From contig JAAYQA010000093.1 of the NCBI GenBank assembly GCA_012519495.1, positions 1 through 55,876 of the forward strand: a stretch of DNA of 55,876 nt, given 5' to 3'. The notes beneath the pieces were generated by a model. It worked only from the letters and a program-made list of their open reading frames with translations, searched no databases and was not told the DNA's origin. This DNA is from Tissierellia bacterium (lineage in GTDB: Bacteria > Bacillota > Clostridia > Tissierellales > Peptoniphilaceae). Both the position numbers and the translations under genes were made by a program. Shown here piece after piece: positions 35,450 through 45,534 of this stretch (its first letter is position 1; the number at the start of each line of letters is the position of its first letter).

Positions 35450-35830
35450 ATGAACGAAAAAAGACTCGATCGGATCGGGCATGAAATCATGAAAGTCGTT
35501 TCTGAAAGCATCCGTGACATGAAAGATCCGCGCATGCATCCGTTAACCAGTGTCACAAAAGTAAAAGTGACGAATGATCTCAGTTTTGCCGAGATTTTTG
35601 TATCGGTCTACGGAACAAAAGAAGAAAAGCAGGATACTCTCTATGCATTGGAGAATGCGACCGGCTATATCCGAAAATCGATCAGTGCCAATATTGATTT
35701 GCGTCATACACCGGAGCCGAAGTTTTCGTTGGATGAAACCATGGAAGAAGCTTCCTCTATGGAAGCACTGATACGGGAAGTGCGGCAAAGGGACAAAGAA
35801 ATGGAACAAGCCCGCAATGAGCAGGAGTAG
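35450..35830 (+). CDS. rbfA: Ribosome-binding factor A
   Basis: A 126-aa RbfA with a KH-type fold, used in 16S rRNA 5' end maturation. RIGHEIMKVVSESIRDMKDPR and the ISANIDLRHTPEPKFSLDE segment are typical. GGAGAAGG precedes ATG 35450. Its 3' end overlaps nrnA by 14 bases. Confidence 0.94.
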   Translation: MNEKRLDRIGHEIMKVVSESIRDMKDPRMHPLTSVTKVKVTNDLSFAEIFVSVYGTKEEKQDTLYALENATGYIRKSISANIDLRHTPEPKFSLDETMEEASSMEALIREVRQRDKEMEQARNEQE

Positions 35831-36776
35831 GATTTTAGCAGAAATTCAAAACGCGAAGCATTGTGTTCTTGCCACGCATTTTCAACCCGACGGCGACGCC
35901 TTAGGCTCTGTTTTGGCCTTAGGTGAAGGAATCCGCGCAATGGGGATCCCGTGCACGGTTCTTTCTCCCGGGGAGGCCCCTGCTAATTTACAGTTTATGC
36001 CGCTTTTGTCATTGATGCAAAACGAAATGCCTGAGGATGCGGACGTATTTATCGCACTCGATGCGGCAGAAGCCGCCCGGGTTGCGCCGGATCCCGCTTT
36101 CATCCAAAAAGCCAAGCGAACGATCTGTATCGATCATCATCGCTCCAATACCGGCTATATGGATTTGAACTGGATCGATCCCGACGCCGGTTCTACCTCC
36201 GAGATGGTCTATGCACTTTTGGCCGATACGAAAAACCCCTTAACCGCCGCACAGGCAGCCTGGTTGTATGTCGGTCTGGTTACAGATACCGGGCGGTTCT
36301 TGTATTCCGGTACAAGCGCCTCCAGTCATACCATGGCCGCTGCCTTGTTTGATTGCGGTATTGATCGCGACGAGATCCACAGAAGGCTCTTTCAATCCCA
36401 ACCCAAACGGGATTTTGAATTATACCGGCAATGCCTGGAACGGGCGGTTTTTTACCGAAACGATCAACTGGCCTTATCGTGGATCACCCTGTCCGATCTG
36501 AAAAAAACCGGTGCATCATCGGATCAGACTGACCCGGCTCTGCATGCGCTTCGGGATATTGAAGAAGTAGAAATGAGCGTTTTGCTGAAAGAACAAGAGG
36601 ATGCGCAATTCAAAGTCAGCCTTCGTTCCAAACGTTTTGTCGATGTATCGGCCATTGCGGCCCACCTGGGCGGTGGAGGGCATCTGCGCGCAGCAGGATG
36701 CACCGTAACGGGCGATTTGGAAACCGTTAGGGCCAAGGTACTTGCCGCTACGGATGCGGTCTGGAAAGCGCAATGA
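35817..36776 (+). CDS. nrnA: DHH/DHHA1 phosphoesterase (NrnA-like oligoribonuclease)
   Basis: A 319-aa DHH phosphoesterase, predicted to degrade short oligoribonucleotides and pAp. His21, Asp25 and Asp27 (THFQPDGDALG), Asp82, the DHH triad at 106-108 and a later Asp in GLVTDTGRF form the metal site. The DHHA1 domain ends with the GGGGH motif near 287. Its place between rbfA and truB is common in Firmicutes. The stop overlaps truB by four bases. Confidence 0.92.
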   Translation: MSRSRILAEIQNAKHCVLATHFQPDGDALGSVLALGEGIRAMGIPCTVLSPGEAPANLQFMPLLSLMQNEMPEDADVFIALDAAEAARVAPDPAFIQKAKRTICIDHHRSNTGYMDLNWIDPDAGSTSEMVYALLADTKNPLTAAQAAWLYVGLVTDTGRFLYSGTSASSHTMAAALFDCGIDRDEIHRRLFQSQPKRDFELYRQCLERAVFYRNDQLALSWITLSDLKKTGASSDQTDPALHALRDIEEVEMSVLLKEQEDAQFKVSLRSKRFVDVSAIAAHLGGGGHLRAAGCTVTGDLETVRAKVLAATDAVWKAQ

Positions 36777-37642
36777 ACGGCTTTTTACTGATTGATAAAC
36801 CGGAAGGACTCACAAGCCACGGCGTTGTGGGCCGGGTTCGCCGCATCACGGGAATCCGGCGGGTCGGCCATACCGGCACACTGGATCCGATGGCTACCGG
36901 CTTGTTGCCGATTTGCATCGGCCACGCCACGCGCATGAGCGAATATATGCTGGCCGATGATAAAACGTATCAGGGGCAGCTCATCCTGGGATACACATCC
37001 GACACCTATGACCGCACCGGTGTGTGCACAAAAAAAGCCGATTCTTCTGTGGATGAAAAGACCCTCAAAGCCGTATTTGCGTCGATGACCGGCAAGCAGC
37101 TTCAGTTGCCGCCAATGTACTCGGCCAAAAAAGTCGGTGGCAAAAAGCTCTACGAATTAGCCAGGGAAGGAAAAGAGATCGAAAGAAAACCCAGTCCCAT
37201 CGAGATTTACTCTTTGGAACTCCTTTCTTTTGCCGAGCAGGAAGCGACCTTTTCCGCAGCGGTCTCCAAAGGCACGTATATACGGAGCCTTGTTCACGAT
37301 ATCGGGGAAAAACTCGGTTGCGGTGCCGTATTGAGCGCCTTGCGACGGATCCGAAGCGGCGCCTTTTCGATTGAACAGAGTCTTACCCTCGAACAGATAG
37401 AGCAAATGTCTGCTGACGAACTCCGCCCGCATTTACTCCCTGCAGACTACGCCATAGCGGATGCGCCGGCTCTTATTACCGATGAAGACACCGGCCGCCG
37501 GTTGACACAGGGCCAGCGGATTGCCACAAAAGAATCCAACGCGCCTCTATTGCGTGTATACGGTAAACAGGGCTTTTTAGGCCCCGGCGCGATTCAGGAT
37601 GGCGTCTTGAAACTGATGAAAGTACTGGAGAATAAAGAGTAA
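36773..37642 (+). CDS. truB: tRNA pseudouridine-55 synthase
   Basis: A 289-aa TruB making pseudouridine 55 in tRNA. The start NGFLLIDKPEGLTSH and the catalytic Asp38 in GHTGTLDPMATG are clear, as is KGTYIRSLVHDIGEKLG. ATG 36773 overlaps the nrnA stop. Confidence 0.95.
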   Translation: MNGFLLIDKPEGLTSHGVVGRVRRITGIRRVGHTGTLDPMATGLLPICIGHATRMSEYMLADDKTYQGQLILGYTSDTYDRTGVCTKKADSSVDEKTLKAVFASMTGKQLQLPPMYSAKKVGGKKLYELAREGKEIERKPSPIEIYSLELLSFAEQEATFSAAVSKGTYIRSLVHDIGEKLGCGAVLSALRRIRSGAFSIEQSLTLEQIEQMSADELRPHLLPADYAIADAPALITDEDTGRRLTQGQRIATKESNAPLLRVYGKQGFLGPGAIQDGVLKLMKVLENKE

Positions 37643-37647
37643 ACAAT

Positions 37648-38586
37648 ATGATAATAGTAGATCTTGATTCGCTGCAGATATCGAAGGAAAATGCGATCGT
37701 CGCGTTGGGAAACTTCGATGGAATGCATCGCGGCCATCAAAAACTGTTTCAAATAGCCGTACAGGAACACCGTACAAAGGGAATTACCCCCTCGGTACTA
37801 TTATTTAAAACGCATACAAGGGAAGCGTTTCGGGCGCATTACAAACAGCTGCAGTCCTTGCAGGATAAGATCGAAACCGCTGCCCGATTCGGTATAGAAA
37901 AGGTGTTTTTACTTTCTTTTACCGAGCAGATCCTGCGCTTGAGCCCGGAGGCCTTCGTGGATCAGATCCTGATCCAGTATTGCAATGCCTCTGCTTTGGT
38001 TGCAGGTACCAATTATACTTTCGGCTACCGTGCGCGCGGGGATGTACTGCGCTTATCCGACATTGCGAAAAGCCGGCGCCTCGATCTGCATATCGCGCCG
38101 GAGATCACACACAACGGCGTTATGATCAACAGCACGATGATACGGGCCGCCGTTCATGCGGGGGATATTAGAAAAGCCGCGGTGCTTTTGGGACAGCCCT
38201 ATCAGATCCGCGGAATCGTTGGACCCGGGCGGCGTCGCGGACGCCATTTGGGATTTCCTACGGCCAATCTGCAGCTGCAGTTTCCGTATTGTCTTCCGCC
38301 GGATGGCGTCTACTTCACCTGGATTACAATCGACGATACCCGGCATCCTTCCCTGACAAATATCGGAAACAATCCGACCTTTGAAGGAGCGGAACGAAAA
38401 ATAGAAACGTATGTCATGGATTTTTCCGGCGACTTGTATGACCGGGAAGTCCGCCTGGATTTTGTGGAATACTTCCGACCGGATATGCGATTTGACAATA
38501 AGGAAGAACTGATTGCACAAATGCAGCGCGATGAAAACGAAGCCCGGCGTCTGCTGATTGAAATGCCGTTGCATAAACGAATCTGA
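37648..38586 (+). CDS. ribF: Bifunctional riboflavin kinase / FAD synthetase
   Basis: A 312-aa RibF making FMN and FAD. The N-terminal nucleotidyl-transferase half has LGNFDGMHRGHQKL near residues 22-35; the C-terminal kinase half has GRRRGRHLGFPTANL near 195-209 and LTNIGNNPTF. No ribosome site is strong before ATG 37648, five bases after the truB stop. Confidence 0.94.
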   Translation: MIIVDLDSLQISKENAIVALGNFDGMHRGHQKLFQIAVQEHRTKGITPSVLLFKTHTREAFRAHYKQLQSLQDKIETAARFGIEKVFLLSFTEQILRLSPEAFVDQILIQYCNASALVAGTNYTFGYRARGDVLRLSDIAKSRRLDLHIAPEITHNGVMINSTMIRAAVHAGDIRKAAVLLGQPYQIRGIVGPGRRRGRHLGFPTANLQLQFPYCLPPDGVYFTWITIDDTRHPSLTNIGNNPTFEGAERKIETYVMDFSGDLYDREVRLDFVEYFRPDMRFDNKEELIAQMQRDENEARRLLIEMPLHKRI

Positions 38587-38596
38587 AGGAAAAACT

Positions 38597-38625
38597 TTTA
38601 CAGTTTGCCTGTATTATGATATAAT
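38597..38625 (+). promoter_or_regulatory. Promoter of rpsO
   Basis: TTTACA at 38597-38602, a 17-base spacer and TATAAT at 38620-38625. It begins 11 bases after the ribF stop. Confidence 0.75.
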
Positions 38626-38631
38626 TTGTCT

Positions 38632-38709
38632 GTTACTCATGCTGGGTTGGCGAATCTCCGACGTCTCCGCGGTATGAGCGAATGAATAAGAAAACGGAGG
38701 ATTAAACCC
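38632..38709 (+). promoter_or_regulatory. Structured rpsO leader (candidate S15 leader)
   Basis: About 78 leader bases contain CTCAT (38636-38640) pairing with ATGAG (near 38675-38679), enclosing a region with TCTCCGACG and CCGCGG elements, then AACGGAGG as ribosome site. Ribosomal protein S15 represses its own mRNA through such leaders in several Firmicutes; the specific class is not proven here. Confidence 0.5.
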
Positions 38710-38979
38710 ATGAACATCACAAAAGAAGAAAAGCAAAGAATCATCTCGGAATATGGACAAAACGAGACCGATACCGGTTCACCGGAAGTGCAGATTGCCA
38801 TTATGACCTTTCGCATCCGCGCATTGACCGAGCACTTGAAAAAGAACAAAAAAGATCACCATTCCCGACGCGGTCTGTTTATGTTGATCGGTAAAAGAAA
38901 AGGACTCATGAACTATCTGCAAAAGAAAGATATCGAAAAATATCGTACTTTGATTCAGCAGTTGGGTATACGAGGATAG
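38710..38979 (+). CDS. rpsO: 30S ribosomal protein S15
   Basis: An 89-aa S15, standard length. The block [19 protein letters not shown] and [21 protein letters not shown] are diagnostic. ACGGAGGA precedes ATG 38710. A short hairpin terminator lies between it and pnp. Confidence 0.97.
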   Translation: MNITKEEKQRIISEYGQNETDTGSPEVQIAIMTFRIRALTEHLKKNKKDHHSRRGLFMLIGKRKGLMNYLQKKDIEKYRTLIQQLGIRG

Positions 38980-39002
38980 AGAGCGGCTTGTCCGCTCTTT
39001 TT
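38980..39002 (+). terminator. Hairpin terminator/attenuator between rpsO and pnp
   Basis: AGAGCGG, a CTTGT loop and CCGCTCT followed by a T tract. It starts at the rpsO stop. pnp begins 20 bases later and no separate promoter is evident, so it probably attenuates. Confidence 0.75.
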
Positions 39003-39021
39003 CGCATGAATAGGAGGATAT

Positions 39022-41187
39022 ATGGAACGCGTTTACACACATGATTACTGCGGACAGAAACTCACTGTTACCGTAGGAAAACTGGCAGAACAGGCAAACG
39101 GTGCGGCTCTCATCCAATGCGGCGATACGATGGTCCTGTCTACGGCCACTGCGTCAACTTCGCCTCGCGAGGGAATCGACTTTTTCCCGCTAAGCTGTGA
39201 TTTTGAAGAAAAACAATATTCCGTCGGAAAAATCCCCGGTGGTTTTATTAAACGAGAAGGCCGACCCACAGAGAAAGCGATTTTATCGTCCCGCTTGATC
39301 GACCGGCCGTTGCGCCCGCTGTTTCCTGACGGATTCCGTAACGATGTACAAATTGTAGCCACGGCATTTTCCGTCGATCAGGATCACGCGCCGGACATCC
39401 TCGGCATCTGCGGTGCATCCATTGCCCTGACCCTATCCGATATTCCTTTTGACGGTCCGATTGCCGCTGTTTCGGTTGCCTATGTAAACGACGAATACAT
39501 CCTGTATCCGAATCAGGAGCAAAGAGAAAACTCCAGACTGAGCCTGACCGTTGCCGGCTCTGCAGAAGCCATTATGATGGTGGAATCGGGAGCGGATGAG
39601 CTCACAGAAGACGAAGTCCTTGAAGCCATACTTCTGGCCCATGAAGAAATTAGAAAGTTCTGTGCCTTTATCGAGACCATCCGGGAAGAGGCAGGAAAAG
39701 AAAAAATGGAAGTCCAGATAGTCGGTATTCCAGCAGAGATCGATCAGGCAGTGCGCGCCTTTTCTTTGGAACGCGTAAAAAGCGCCATGCAAAACACCGA
39801 CAAAATGGAAAGAGTCAAGCAAATGGAAGAAATGGAAGCAGAAACGCTCGCGCATTTTGCCGAAACCTTCCCCGAAGAAGAAAAAACGATTAAAGACATA
39901 CTTGGAAATATTGAAAAAGAAGAAGTACGCCGCCTTATCCTGGAAGACAAAGTGCGCGTCGACAATCGTGCCCTGGACGAGATCCGTCCGCTTTCCAGTG
40001 AAGTGGGCTTCCTGCCCCGAACACATGGCTCGGGCCTGTTTAAACGCGGACAGACCCAGGTGCTTTCGGTAGCGACATTGGGGGCACCCGGTGATGCACA
40101 GTCTTTGGACGGTATCATGGAACAGGAAGACAAGCGCTATATGCACCACTACAATTTCCCGCCGTATTCGGTCGGTGACACCCGCCCCATGCGCGGTCCC
40201 GGCCGTCGGGAGATCGGACACGGTGCGCTGGCCGAACGTGCGCTGATCCCGATGCTTCCGAGTCACGATGACTTTCCCTACACCATGCGCGTTGTATCCG
40301 AGGTATTAAGCTCCAACGGATCCAGCTCGATGGCCAGTGTCTGCGGTTCGTCGCTTGCTTTGATGGACGCAGGGGTTCCCTTGAAGGCACCGGTTGCCGG
40401 GATTGCCATGGGACTGATCAAAGACGAGGACCACGTCTCTATCTTAACGGATATCCAAGGTCTGGAAGACCATTTGGGCGATATGGATTTCAAGGTCGCA
40501 GGTACACGCGACGGGATCACCGCCATGCAGATGGATATCAAAGTCCGCGGTATTACGCGCGAAATCCTGACAGAAGCCCTCGAAAAAGGCAAACGCGCCC
40601 GACTCGAGATTCTGGACTCGATGGAACAAACTATATCCGGTCCCCGCGAGAAACTGTCCGATCACGCGCCCCGTATCTTCACCATAAAAATCCATCCGGA
40701 TAAAGTGCGTGAGGTTATCGGACCGGGCGGAAAGGTAATCAACGGCATTATTGCGGAAACCGGCGTGAAGATTGATACGGAAGACGACGGAACCATTACG
40801 GTAACCGGTCAGGACGGCCCCAGCGGAGAAAAAGCCGTTGCCATGATCGAAGATATTGTACGCGAAGTAGAAGTGGGAGAGGTGTACACCGGCAAGGTAA
40901 CCCGCCTAATGAACTTCGGCGCATTTATGGAAGTCCTGCCGGGGAAAGAAGGCCTTCTGCACATTTCAAAAATCTCTTACGACCATGTACCCAAAGTGGA
41001 AGATGTGCTGAAAGTCGGCGACGAAATGCTTGTAAAAGTGGAAGAGATCGATCGGCAGGGCCGCATTAATCTCAATCGAAAGGTACTGCTTCCCAAACCG
41101 GAAGGTTACAAGGAATCCGATGACAGACCCCAAAGATCCCCGCAACGCAGAGATCGTGGACCCCGAAGAGACAAAGGCAGAAATTAA
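39022..41187 (+). CDS. pnp: Polyribonucleotide nucleotidyltransferase (PNPase)
   Basis: A 721-aa PNPase degrading RNA 3' to 5' with phosphate. Two RNase PH domains (about 10-210 and 310-540, with [17 protein letters not shown] in the second) flank a helical domain; a KH domain ([18 protein letters not shown] near 555) and an S1 domain ([20 protein letters not shown] near 625) follow. A short basic tail ends the protein. TAGGAGG precedes ATG 39022. Confidence 0.97.
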   Translation: MERVYTHDYCGQKLTVTVGKLAEQANGAALIQCGDTMVLSTATASTSPREGIDFFPLSCDFEEKQYSVGKIPGGFIKREGRPTEKAILSSRLIDRPLRPLFPDGFRNDVQIVATAFSVDQDHAPDILGICGASIALTLSDIPFDGPIAAVSVAYVNDEYILYPNQEQRENSRLSLTVAGSAEAIMMVESGADELTEDEVLEAILLAHEEIRKFCAFIETIREEAGKEKMEVQIVGIPAEIDQAVRAFSLERVKSAMQNTDKMERVKQMEEMEAETLAHFAETFPEEEKTIKDILGNIEKEEVRRLILEDKVRVDNRALDEIRPLSSEVGFLPRTHGSGLFKRGQTQVLSVATLGAPGDAQSLDGIMEQEDKRYMHHYNFPPYSVGDTRPMRGPGRREIGHGALAERALIPMLPSHDDFPYTMRVVSEVLSSNGSSSMASVCGSSLALMDAGVPLKAPVAGIAMGLIKDEDHVSILTDIQGLEDHLGDMDFKVAGTRDGITAMQMDIKVRGITREILTEALEKGKRARLEILDSMEQTISGPREKLSDHAPRIFTIKIHPDKVREVIGPGGKVINGIIAETGVKIDTEDDGTITVTGQDGPSGEKAVAMIEDIVREVEVGEVYTGKVTRLMNFGAFMEVLPGKEGLLHISKISYDHVPKVEDVLKVGDEMLVKVEEIDRQGRINLNRKVLLPKPEGYKESDDRPQRSPQRRDRGPRRDKGRN

Positions 41188-41621
41188 TGCCGGTCTTACA
41201 GATTAAAAACACAAGCCATCACCCGCTTCCTCAGTATCAAAGTGAGGAAGCGGCCGGTTTGGATTTGCAGGCTTTTTTACCGGAACCGGTCACCCTGAAA
41301 CCTCTCGAACGGTGTTTGATCCCAACGGGTTTGTATATTGCCATCGATCCCTGTTTCGAACTGCAGGTGCGCGCGCGTTCCGGGCTAGCCCTGAAACACG
41401 GCATCACCTTGGCCAATGGAGTCGGAACCATTGACAGCGACTATCGGGGGGAGATCGGGGTCATTGTGATCAACCTTTCCAACGAACCCTATATTATTCA
41501 CGATGGCGACCGGATCGCACAAATGGTTTTTGCAAAAATTGAAAAAGCTCGGGTCATGGAAGTGGAGTCCCTCACAGACACCCGGCGATCCGACGGCGGC
41601 TTCGGGCATTCTGGCTATTAG
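41187..41621 (+). CDS. dut: dUTP diphosphatase
   Basis: A 144-aa trimeric dUTPase hydrolysing dUTP to dUMP. The five motifs are intact: AAGLDLQA, RSGLALKHG, GTIDSDYRGEI, DRIAQMVF and the C-terminal RSDGGFGHSG. The ATG uses the final A of the pnp TAA. The 3' end lies within a terminator hairpin. Confidence 0.95.
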   Translation: MPVLQIKNTSHHPLPQYQSEEAAGLDLQAFLPEPVTLKPLERCLIPTGLYIAIDPCFELQVRARSGLALKHGITLANGVGTIDSDYRGEIGVIVINLSNEPYIIHDGDRIAQMVFAKIEKARVMEVESLTDTRRSDGGFGHSGY

Positions 41622-41636
41622 AATGCCTTTTGTTTT
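41605..41636 (+). terminator. Terminator overlapping the end of dut
   Basis: GGCATTCT (41605-41612), a seven-base loop, AGAATGCC (41620-41627) and TTTTGTTTT. The 5' arm is inside the dut coding sequence. Confidence 0.75.
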
Positions 41637-41644
41637 GGTATACT
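41636..41644 (+). promoter_or_regulatory. Extended -10 promoter for ftsK
   Basis: TGGTATACT matches an extended -10 (TGnTATACT), directly behind the dut terminator and 18 bases before ftsK. The -35 region falls within the terminator and is poor, so confidence is modest. Confidence 0.5.
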
Positions 41645-41661
41645 GAGGGAAGGAGGGTAAG

Positions 41662-43890
41662 ATGGCAAGAAGAAAAACCAACAATCGAAAAAAGACGGCG
41701 CATGCGATCTTAAACGCAAAGAATATTTCCCTGTTATTTGTCCTGTTACTGGCCGTATCCTATATTTTTCTCCTAAGCCGCCAGACCGGCGTGCTGGGTA
41801 TCTGGATCCGCTCGTTCTATTATTTCTTATTCGGAATCAGCGCCTATATCATCCCTTTGTATCTGATCGGTCTGATTGTTTTAGTGCGGACCGGACACTT
41901 CCGCGGGCGTGTACGCTTTTTGTTCTTATGGACAGGCGGTCTGCTGCTCCTGTTTTTTGCCTGCTTATCCATCTATTATTCCCTAACATGGAATTTCGGC
42001 ACGCATCTTGCCTATACACGAGCCTTATCTGAACAGGGACGCGGCAGCGGCGTCATCGCGGCTGCACTCGGCTGGCTTCTTAGGCGCTTATTGGGTACGG
42101 TCGGCAGCACCGTTATTCTTATTCTCTATCTGGCCACAGGACTCATGCTTGCATTATCCCTGTCTGCACGCGAGGTATGGCAGGTTGTTGGCCATGGGCT
42201 GCAAATTGCCTGGCACAAAAGCCGCCGGTTTATACAGGAAAAACGCGCCCGGTACAATGAAACAAAAAAAGAGAAAGAGCTGCAAATATCCGAAGAACCA
42301 GCCGCAGAAACAGAAACCGCATCCGAACCGGTTTCGCAGAAATCCTTTGTGTTTCAGGACTATAAAAGCCAGGCAGAAACAGAGAAGGAAAGCGAAAAAC
42401 CGGGGCAGATCAATATCGGAGAACTGCATACCGGCCATAAAGTGATCTCCACTTATGAACTTCCGCCCATATCAATTTTGGAAGCGGCCCCGGCGGGATC
42501 CGTCGCCGAAAAAAGCGACATTGCGCGCAGTGCGGATCGCATCGAAAACACACTGACCAATTTCGGTATCGATGCCAAAGTCACGCAAGTCAACCGGGGA
42601 CCGACGGTCACCTGCTTTGAACTGGAACCGGCCCCCGGGGTAAAGGTCAGTCGGATTGTCAATCTGTCGGATGATCTTGCCCTGAATCTGAGAGCTTCCG
42701 ACATACGCATTGTGGCTCCGCTTCCCGGCAAAGCAGCCGTAGGGCTGGAAGTGCCGAATGACACGAAGGATATCGTAAAGATTCGCGAAATTATCGACTC
42801 CAAAGAATTCACCGCTACATCGGCGGGTCTTCCGTTTGCTCTGGGAAAAACCATCAGCGGCAAACCGATTGTATCCGCGATAGAAAAAATGCCGCACTTG
42901 CTGATCGCCGGCGCGACGGGTTCCGGTAAAAGCGTGTGCATCAATACAATCATTATGAGCATTGTGTATCACGCCCGGCCGGATGAGGTCAAACTGGTTT
43001 TGATCGATCCGAAAGTAGTTGAGCTCAGCGTTTATAACGGAATCCCGCATCTGATCGTCCCCGTCGTGACCCAGCCGAAAAAAGCGGCCGCGGCTATGCA
43101 ATGGGCAGTAGATGAAATGGAAAAGCGCTACGAACTTTTTTCCAAATTCCAAGTACGCGATATTACCTCGTATCGGGAGAAAGCCCGGCAGGATGCAATG
43201 GGGGAAATGGAGCCTCTGCCTTATATCGTTATTGTCATTGACGAATTGGCCGACTTGATGATGGTAGCGGCCCACGAAGTAGAAAACTATATCGCCCGTC
43301 TGGCCCAAATGGCCCGTGCATGCGGTATCCACCTGATTGTTGCCACACAAAGGCCTTCGGTGGATGTCATCACCGGGACGATCAAAGCGAACATTCCTTC
43401 GCGGATCAGTTTTCAGGTCAGTTCCCAGATTGATTCGCGCACCATATTGGACACCGGTGGGGCAGAAAAACTCCTTGGAAAAGGCGATATGCTTTTTTAT
43501 CCGTCCGGTTTCAGCAAACCGCTCCGTGTCCAAGGAGCTTATATAACCGAAAAGGAAGTCGAAAACGTGGTAAACTGGCTGCGTGAATCACATCATGAGC
43601 AATATGATGCAGAAGTGGTAGAAACGATTGAAGAAAATGTTCAGCCTGCAGAGAATCCTGAGGACGGGGACCCGTTATTGACGGAAGCATTGGATATCAT
43701 TATCGAGGAGGGGCAGGCGTCGGTGTCATTATTGCAGCGTAAAATGCGCGTGGGTTATGCCCGCGCCGGCCGGATGATCGACGAGTTGGAAGAGCGCGGC
43801 TATATCGGAAAACATGAAGGCAGCAAACCCCGAAAAGTACTCGTCAGCTATAATCCGATGAAGGAGGCCTATCATGAACCTGGCCAATAA
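41662..43890 (+). CDS. ftsK: DNA translocase FtsK/SpoIIIE
   Basis: A 742-aa translocase that pumps chromosome DNA at division. Four hydrophobic segments lie in the first 180 residues, followed by a charged linker (about 190-270). The alpha/beta motor has Walker A GATGSGKSV near 414 and Walker B VIVIDELADLMMVA near 523. A C-terminal gamma winged helix (QRKMRVGYARAGRMIDELEE-type) reads KOPS-like sites. GGAAGGAGGGT precedes ATG 41662. pgsA starts inside its 3' end. Confidence 0.95.
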   Translation: MARRKTNNRKKTAHAILNAKNISLLFVLLLAVSYIFLLSRQTGVLGIWIRSFYYFLFGISAYIIPLYLIGLIVLVRTGHFRGRVRFLFLWTGGLLLLFFACLSIYYSLTWNFGTHLAYTRALSEQGRGSGVIAAALGWLLRRLLGTVGSTVILILYLATGLMLALSLSAREVWQVVGHGLQIAWHKSRRFIQEKRARYNETKKEKELQISEEPAAETETASEPVSQKSFVFQDYKSQAETEKESEKPGQINIGELHTGHKVISTYELPPISILEAAPAGSVAEKSDIARSADRIENTLTNFGIDAKVTQVNRGPTVTCFELEPAPGVKVSRIVNLSDDLALNLRASDIRIVAPLPGKAAVGLEVPNDTKDIVKIREIIDSKEFTATSAGLPFALGKTISGKPIVSAIEKMPHLLIAGATGSGKSVCINTIIMSIVYHARPDEVKLVLIDPKVVELSVYNGIPHLIVPVVTQPKKAAAAMQWAVDEMEKRYELFSKFQVRDITSYREKARQDAMGEMEPLPYIVIVIDELADLMMVAAHEVENYIARLAQMARACGIHLIVATQRPSVDVITGTIKANIPSRISFQVSSQIDSRTILDTGGAEKLLGKGDMLFYPSGFSKPLRVQGAYITEKEVENVVNWLRESHHEQYDAEVVETIEENVQPAENPEDGDPLLTEALDIIIEEGQASVSLLQRKMRVGYARAGRMIDELEERGYIGKHEGSKPRKVLVSYNPMKEAYHEPGQ

Positions 43891-44407
43891 ACTAACCATA
43901 GCACGTGTCCTTCTCATTCCCGTGTTTATACTGGTTTACTATACAAGCGGAGTGGGATTCTGGGCGGCCTTGGTATTCGGTATTGCCACCATCACAGACA
44001 CCCTGGACGGGTATATCGCCCGCTCGCGGAAACTGATTACCACTTTCGGCAAGTTTGCCGACCCCTTAGCGGACAAAATTTTGGTTACCTCTGCATTAAT
44101 CCTTTTGGTCGGAAGCCGTATCATACCGGCCTGGGCGGTCATCCTGATTATTGCACGCGAGTTTATCGTAACCGGTTTTCGCATTTTGGCTGCATCGGAA
44201 CGAATTACGATTGCTGCGTCCCCTTTGGGAAAACTGAAGACGATCACCCAGTTTGTGGCGATATTATTGTTATTGCTGGGGAACCCGTTCTTTGGTTCCT
44301 TTCCGATGGATCTGCTCATGTTTTACCTTTCGGTATTGCTGACGATTGTGTCGGGAGCCGATTATCTATTGCGCAATAAGCAGGTGCTGGATCTGTCCAA
44401 TCTCTAA
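43874..44407 (+). CDS. pgsA: CDP-diacylglycerol-glycerol-3-phosphate 3-phosphatidyltransferase
   Basis: A 177-aa membrane enzyme making phosphatidylglycerol phosphate. The CDP-alcohol phosphatidyltransferase motif DxxDGxxAR...GxxxDxxxD appears as [19 protein letters not shown] then FADPLADK. About five membrane helices. AAGGAGG at 43860-43866 precedes ATG 43874. It uses the CdsA product. Confidence 0.94.
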   Translation: MNLANKLTIARVLLIPVFILVYYTSGVGFWAALVFGIATITDTLDGYIARSRKLITTFGKFADPLADKILVTSALILLVGSRIIPAWAVILIIAREFIVTGFRILAASERITIAASPLGKLKTITQFVAILLLLLGNPFFGSFPMDLLMFYLSVLLTIVSGADYLLRNKQVLDLSNL

Positions 44408-44454
44408 TTGACACATTATGTTACATCCGCTACAATAAAAGAGAACGAATGTTC
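44408..44454 (+). promoter_or_regulatory. recA promoter with LexA box
   Basis: TTGACA at 44408-44413, a 17-base spacer and TACAAT at 44431-44436. A perfect LexA box, GAACGAATGTTC, lies at 44443-44454, covering the expected start point. It has the Firmicutes GAAC-N4-GTTC pattern. Repression by LexA and induction by DNA damage are inferred. Confidence 0.85.
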
Positions 44455-44478
44455 TATCAAGAAAGGTGGTGCTCTCGG

Positions 44479-45534
44479 GTGGAAAATGAAAAATCGGAAA
44501 AACTAAAAGCCTTACAGGCGGCATTTACAAAAATTGAAAAACAATACGGCAAAGGAGCGGTTATGAAACTGGGCGATGCTCCGGTTGCAGAGCTGGATGT
44601 CATTCCCACTGGATCGATTGCCTTGGATATTGCTTTGGGGGTAGGCGGCGTACCACGCGGCCGTATCATTGAAATATACGGACCGGAGTCATCAGGCAAA
44701 ACGACCGTTGCTTTGCATATGGTCGCAGAAGCACAAAAATTAGGCGGTATTGCCGCTTTTATCGACGCAGAACACGCTTTGGACGCCACCTACGCCAAAC
44801 GTCTCGGTGTAAACACGGACGAACTGGTTATTTCGCAGCCCGACACCGGTGAACAGGCCCTGGAGATTGCCGAGTCCCTGGTCCGGTCCAATGCGGTAGA
44901 TATTATCGTTGTCGACTCGGTTGCCGCACTCGTTCCGCGTGCGGAGATCGAAGGCGAGATGGGTGACTCCCATGTCGGTTTGCAAGCCCGCCTTATGAGC
45001 CAGGCGCTCAGAAAACTGGCCGGCGCCATTAACCGCACGCATACCGTACTCATTTTCATTAATCAATTGCGAGAAAAAATCGGTATTATGTTCGGTAATC
45101 CCGAAACGACAACCGGTGGTCGTGCACTGCGCTTTTACTCCTCTGTCCGATTGGATATCCGTCGCGCTGACAGCATTAAAGAAGGGGATGCGATGATCGG
45201 AAACAAAACGCGTGTTAAAGTAGTTAAAAACAAAGTCGCACCGCCTTTCAAACAGGTGGAGTTTGATATCATGTACGGTCTTGGTATTTCCAAAGAAGGG
45301 AATCTCGTCGATGTAGGCGCCGATGCCGGAATAATCGACAAAGCCGGCGCCTGGTACAGCTATGGCGAAACAAGAATCGGACAGGGACGCGAACGGGCCA
45401 AAGAGTTCTTGCGGGAAAACCCGGAAATCCGCGATGAAATTGAGCAGAAAATCCGGGCGCACTACGGTTTGGGTGAAGCCACAGAAACCGCCGATGCCAT
45501 ACCGGAAGAAGTTGATCCCGAGCTGGATATCTGA
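44479..45534 (+). CDS. recA: Recombinase RecA
   Basis: A 351-aa RecA. Walker [10 protein letters not shown] lies at 68-76; [28 protein letters not shown] segment near 155 and the L2 loop region [17 protein letters not shown] are intact. GTG 44479 is the start, set by AAAGGTGGT at 44463-44471; an in-frame ATG at 44449 lies inside the LexA box and is rejected. The stop overlaps the nuclease gene by one base, so recA heads a repair operon. Confidence 0.97.
   Translation: MENEKSEKLKALQAAFTKIEKQYGKGAVMKLGDAPVAELDVIPTGSIALDIALGVGGVPRGRIIEIYGPESSGKTTVALHMVAEAQKLGGIAAFIDAEHALDATYAKRLGVNTDELVISQPDTGEQALEIAESLVRSNAVDIIVVDSVAALVPRAEIEGEMGDSHVGLQARLMSQALRKLAGAINRTHTVLIFINQLREKIGIMFGNPETTTGGRALRFYSSVRLDIRRADSIKEGDAMIGNKTRVKVVKNKVAPPFKQVEFDIMYGLGISKEGNLVDVGADAGIIDKAGAWYSYGETRIGQGRERAKEFLRENPEIRDEIEQKIRAHYGLGEATETADAIPEEVDPELDI

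Noticed and set aside
42472..43533. 353-aa minus-strand open frame under ftsK
   Set aside because: Frame shadow of a well-supported ftsK; composition is Arg/His/Asn-rich and no start site is seen.
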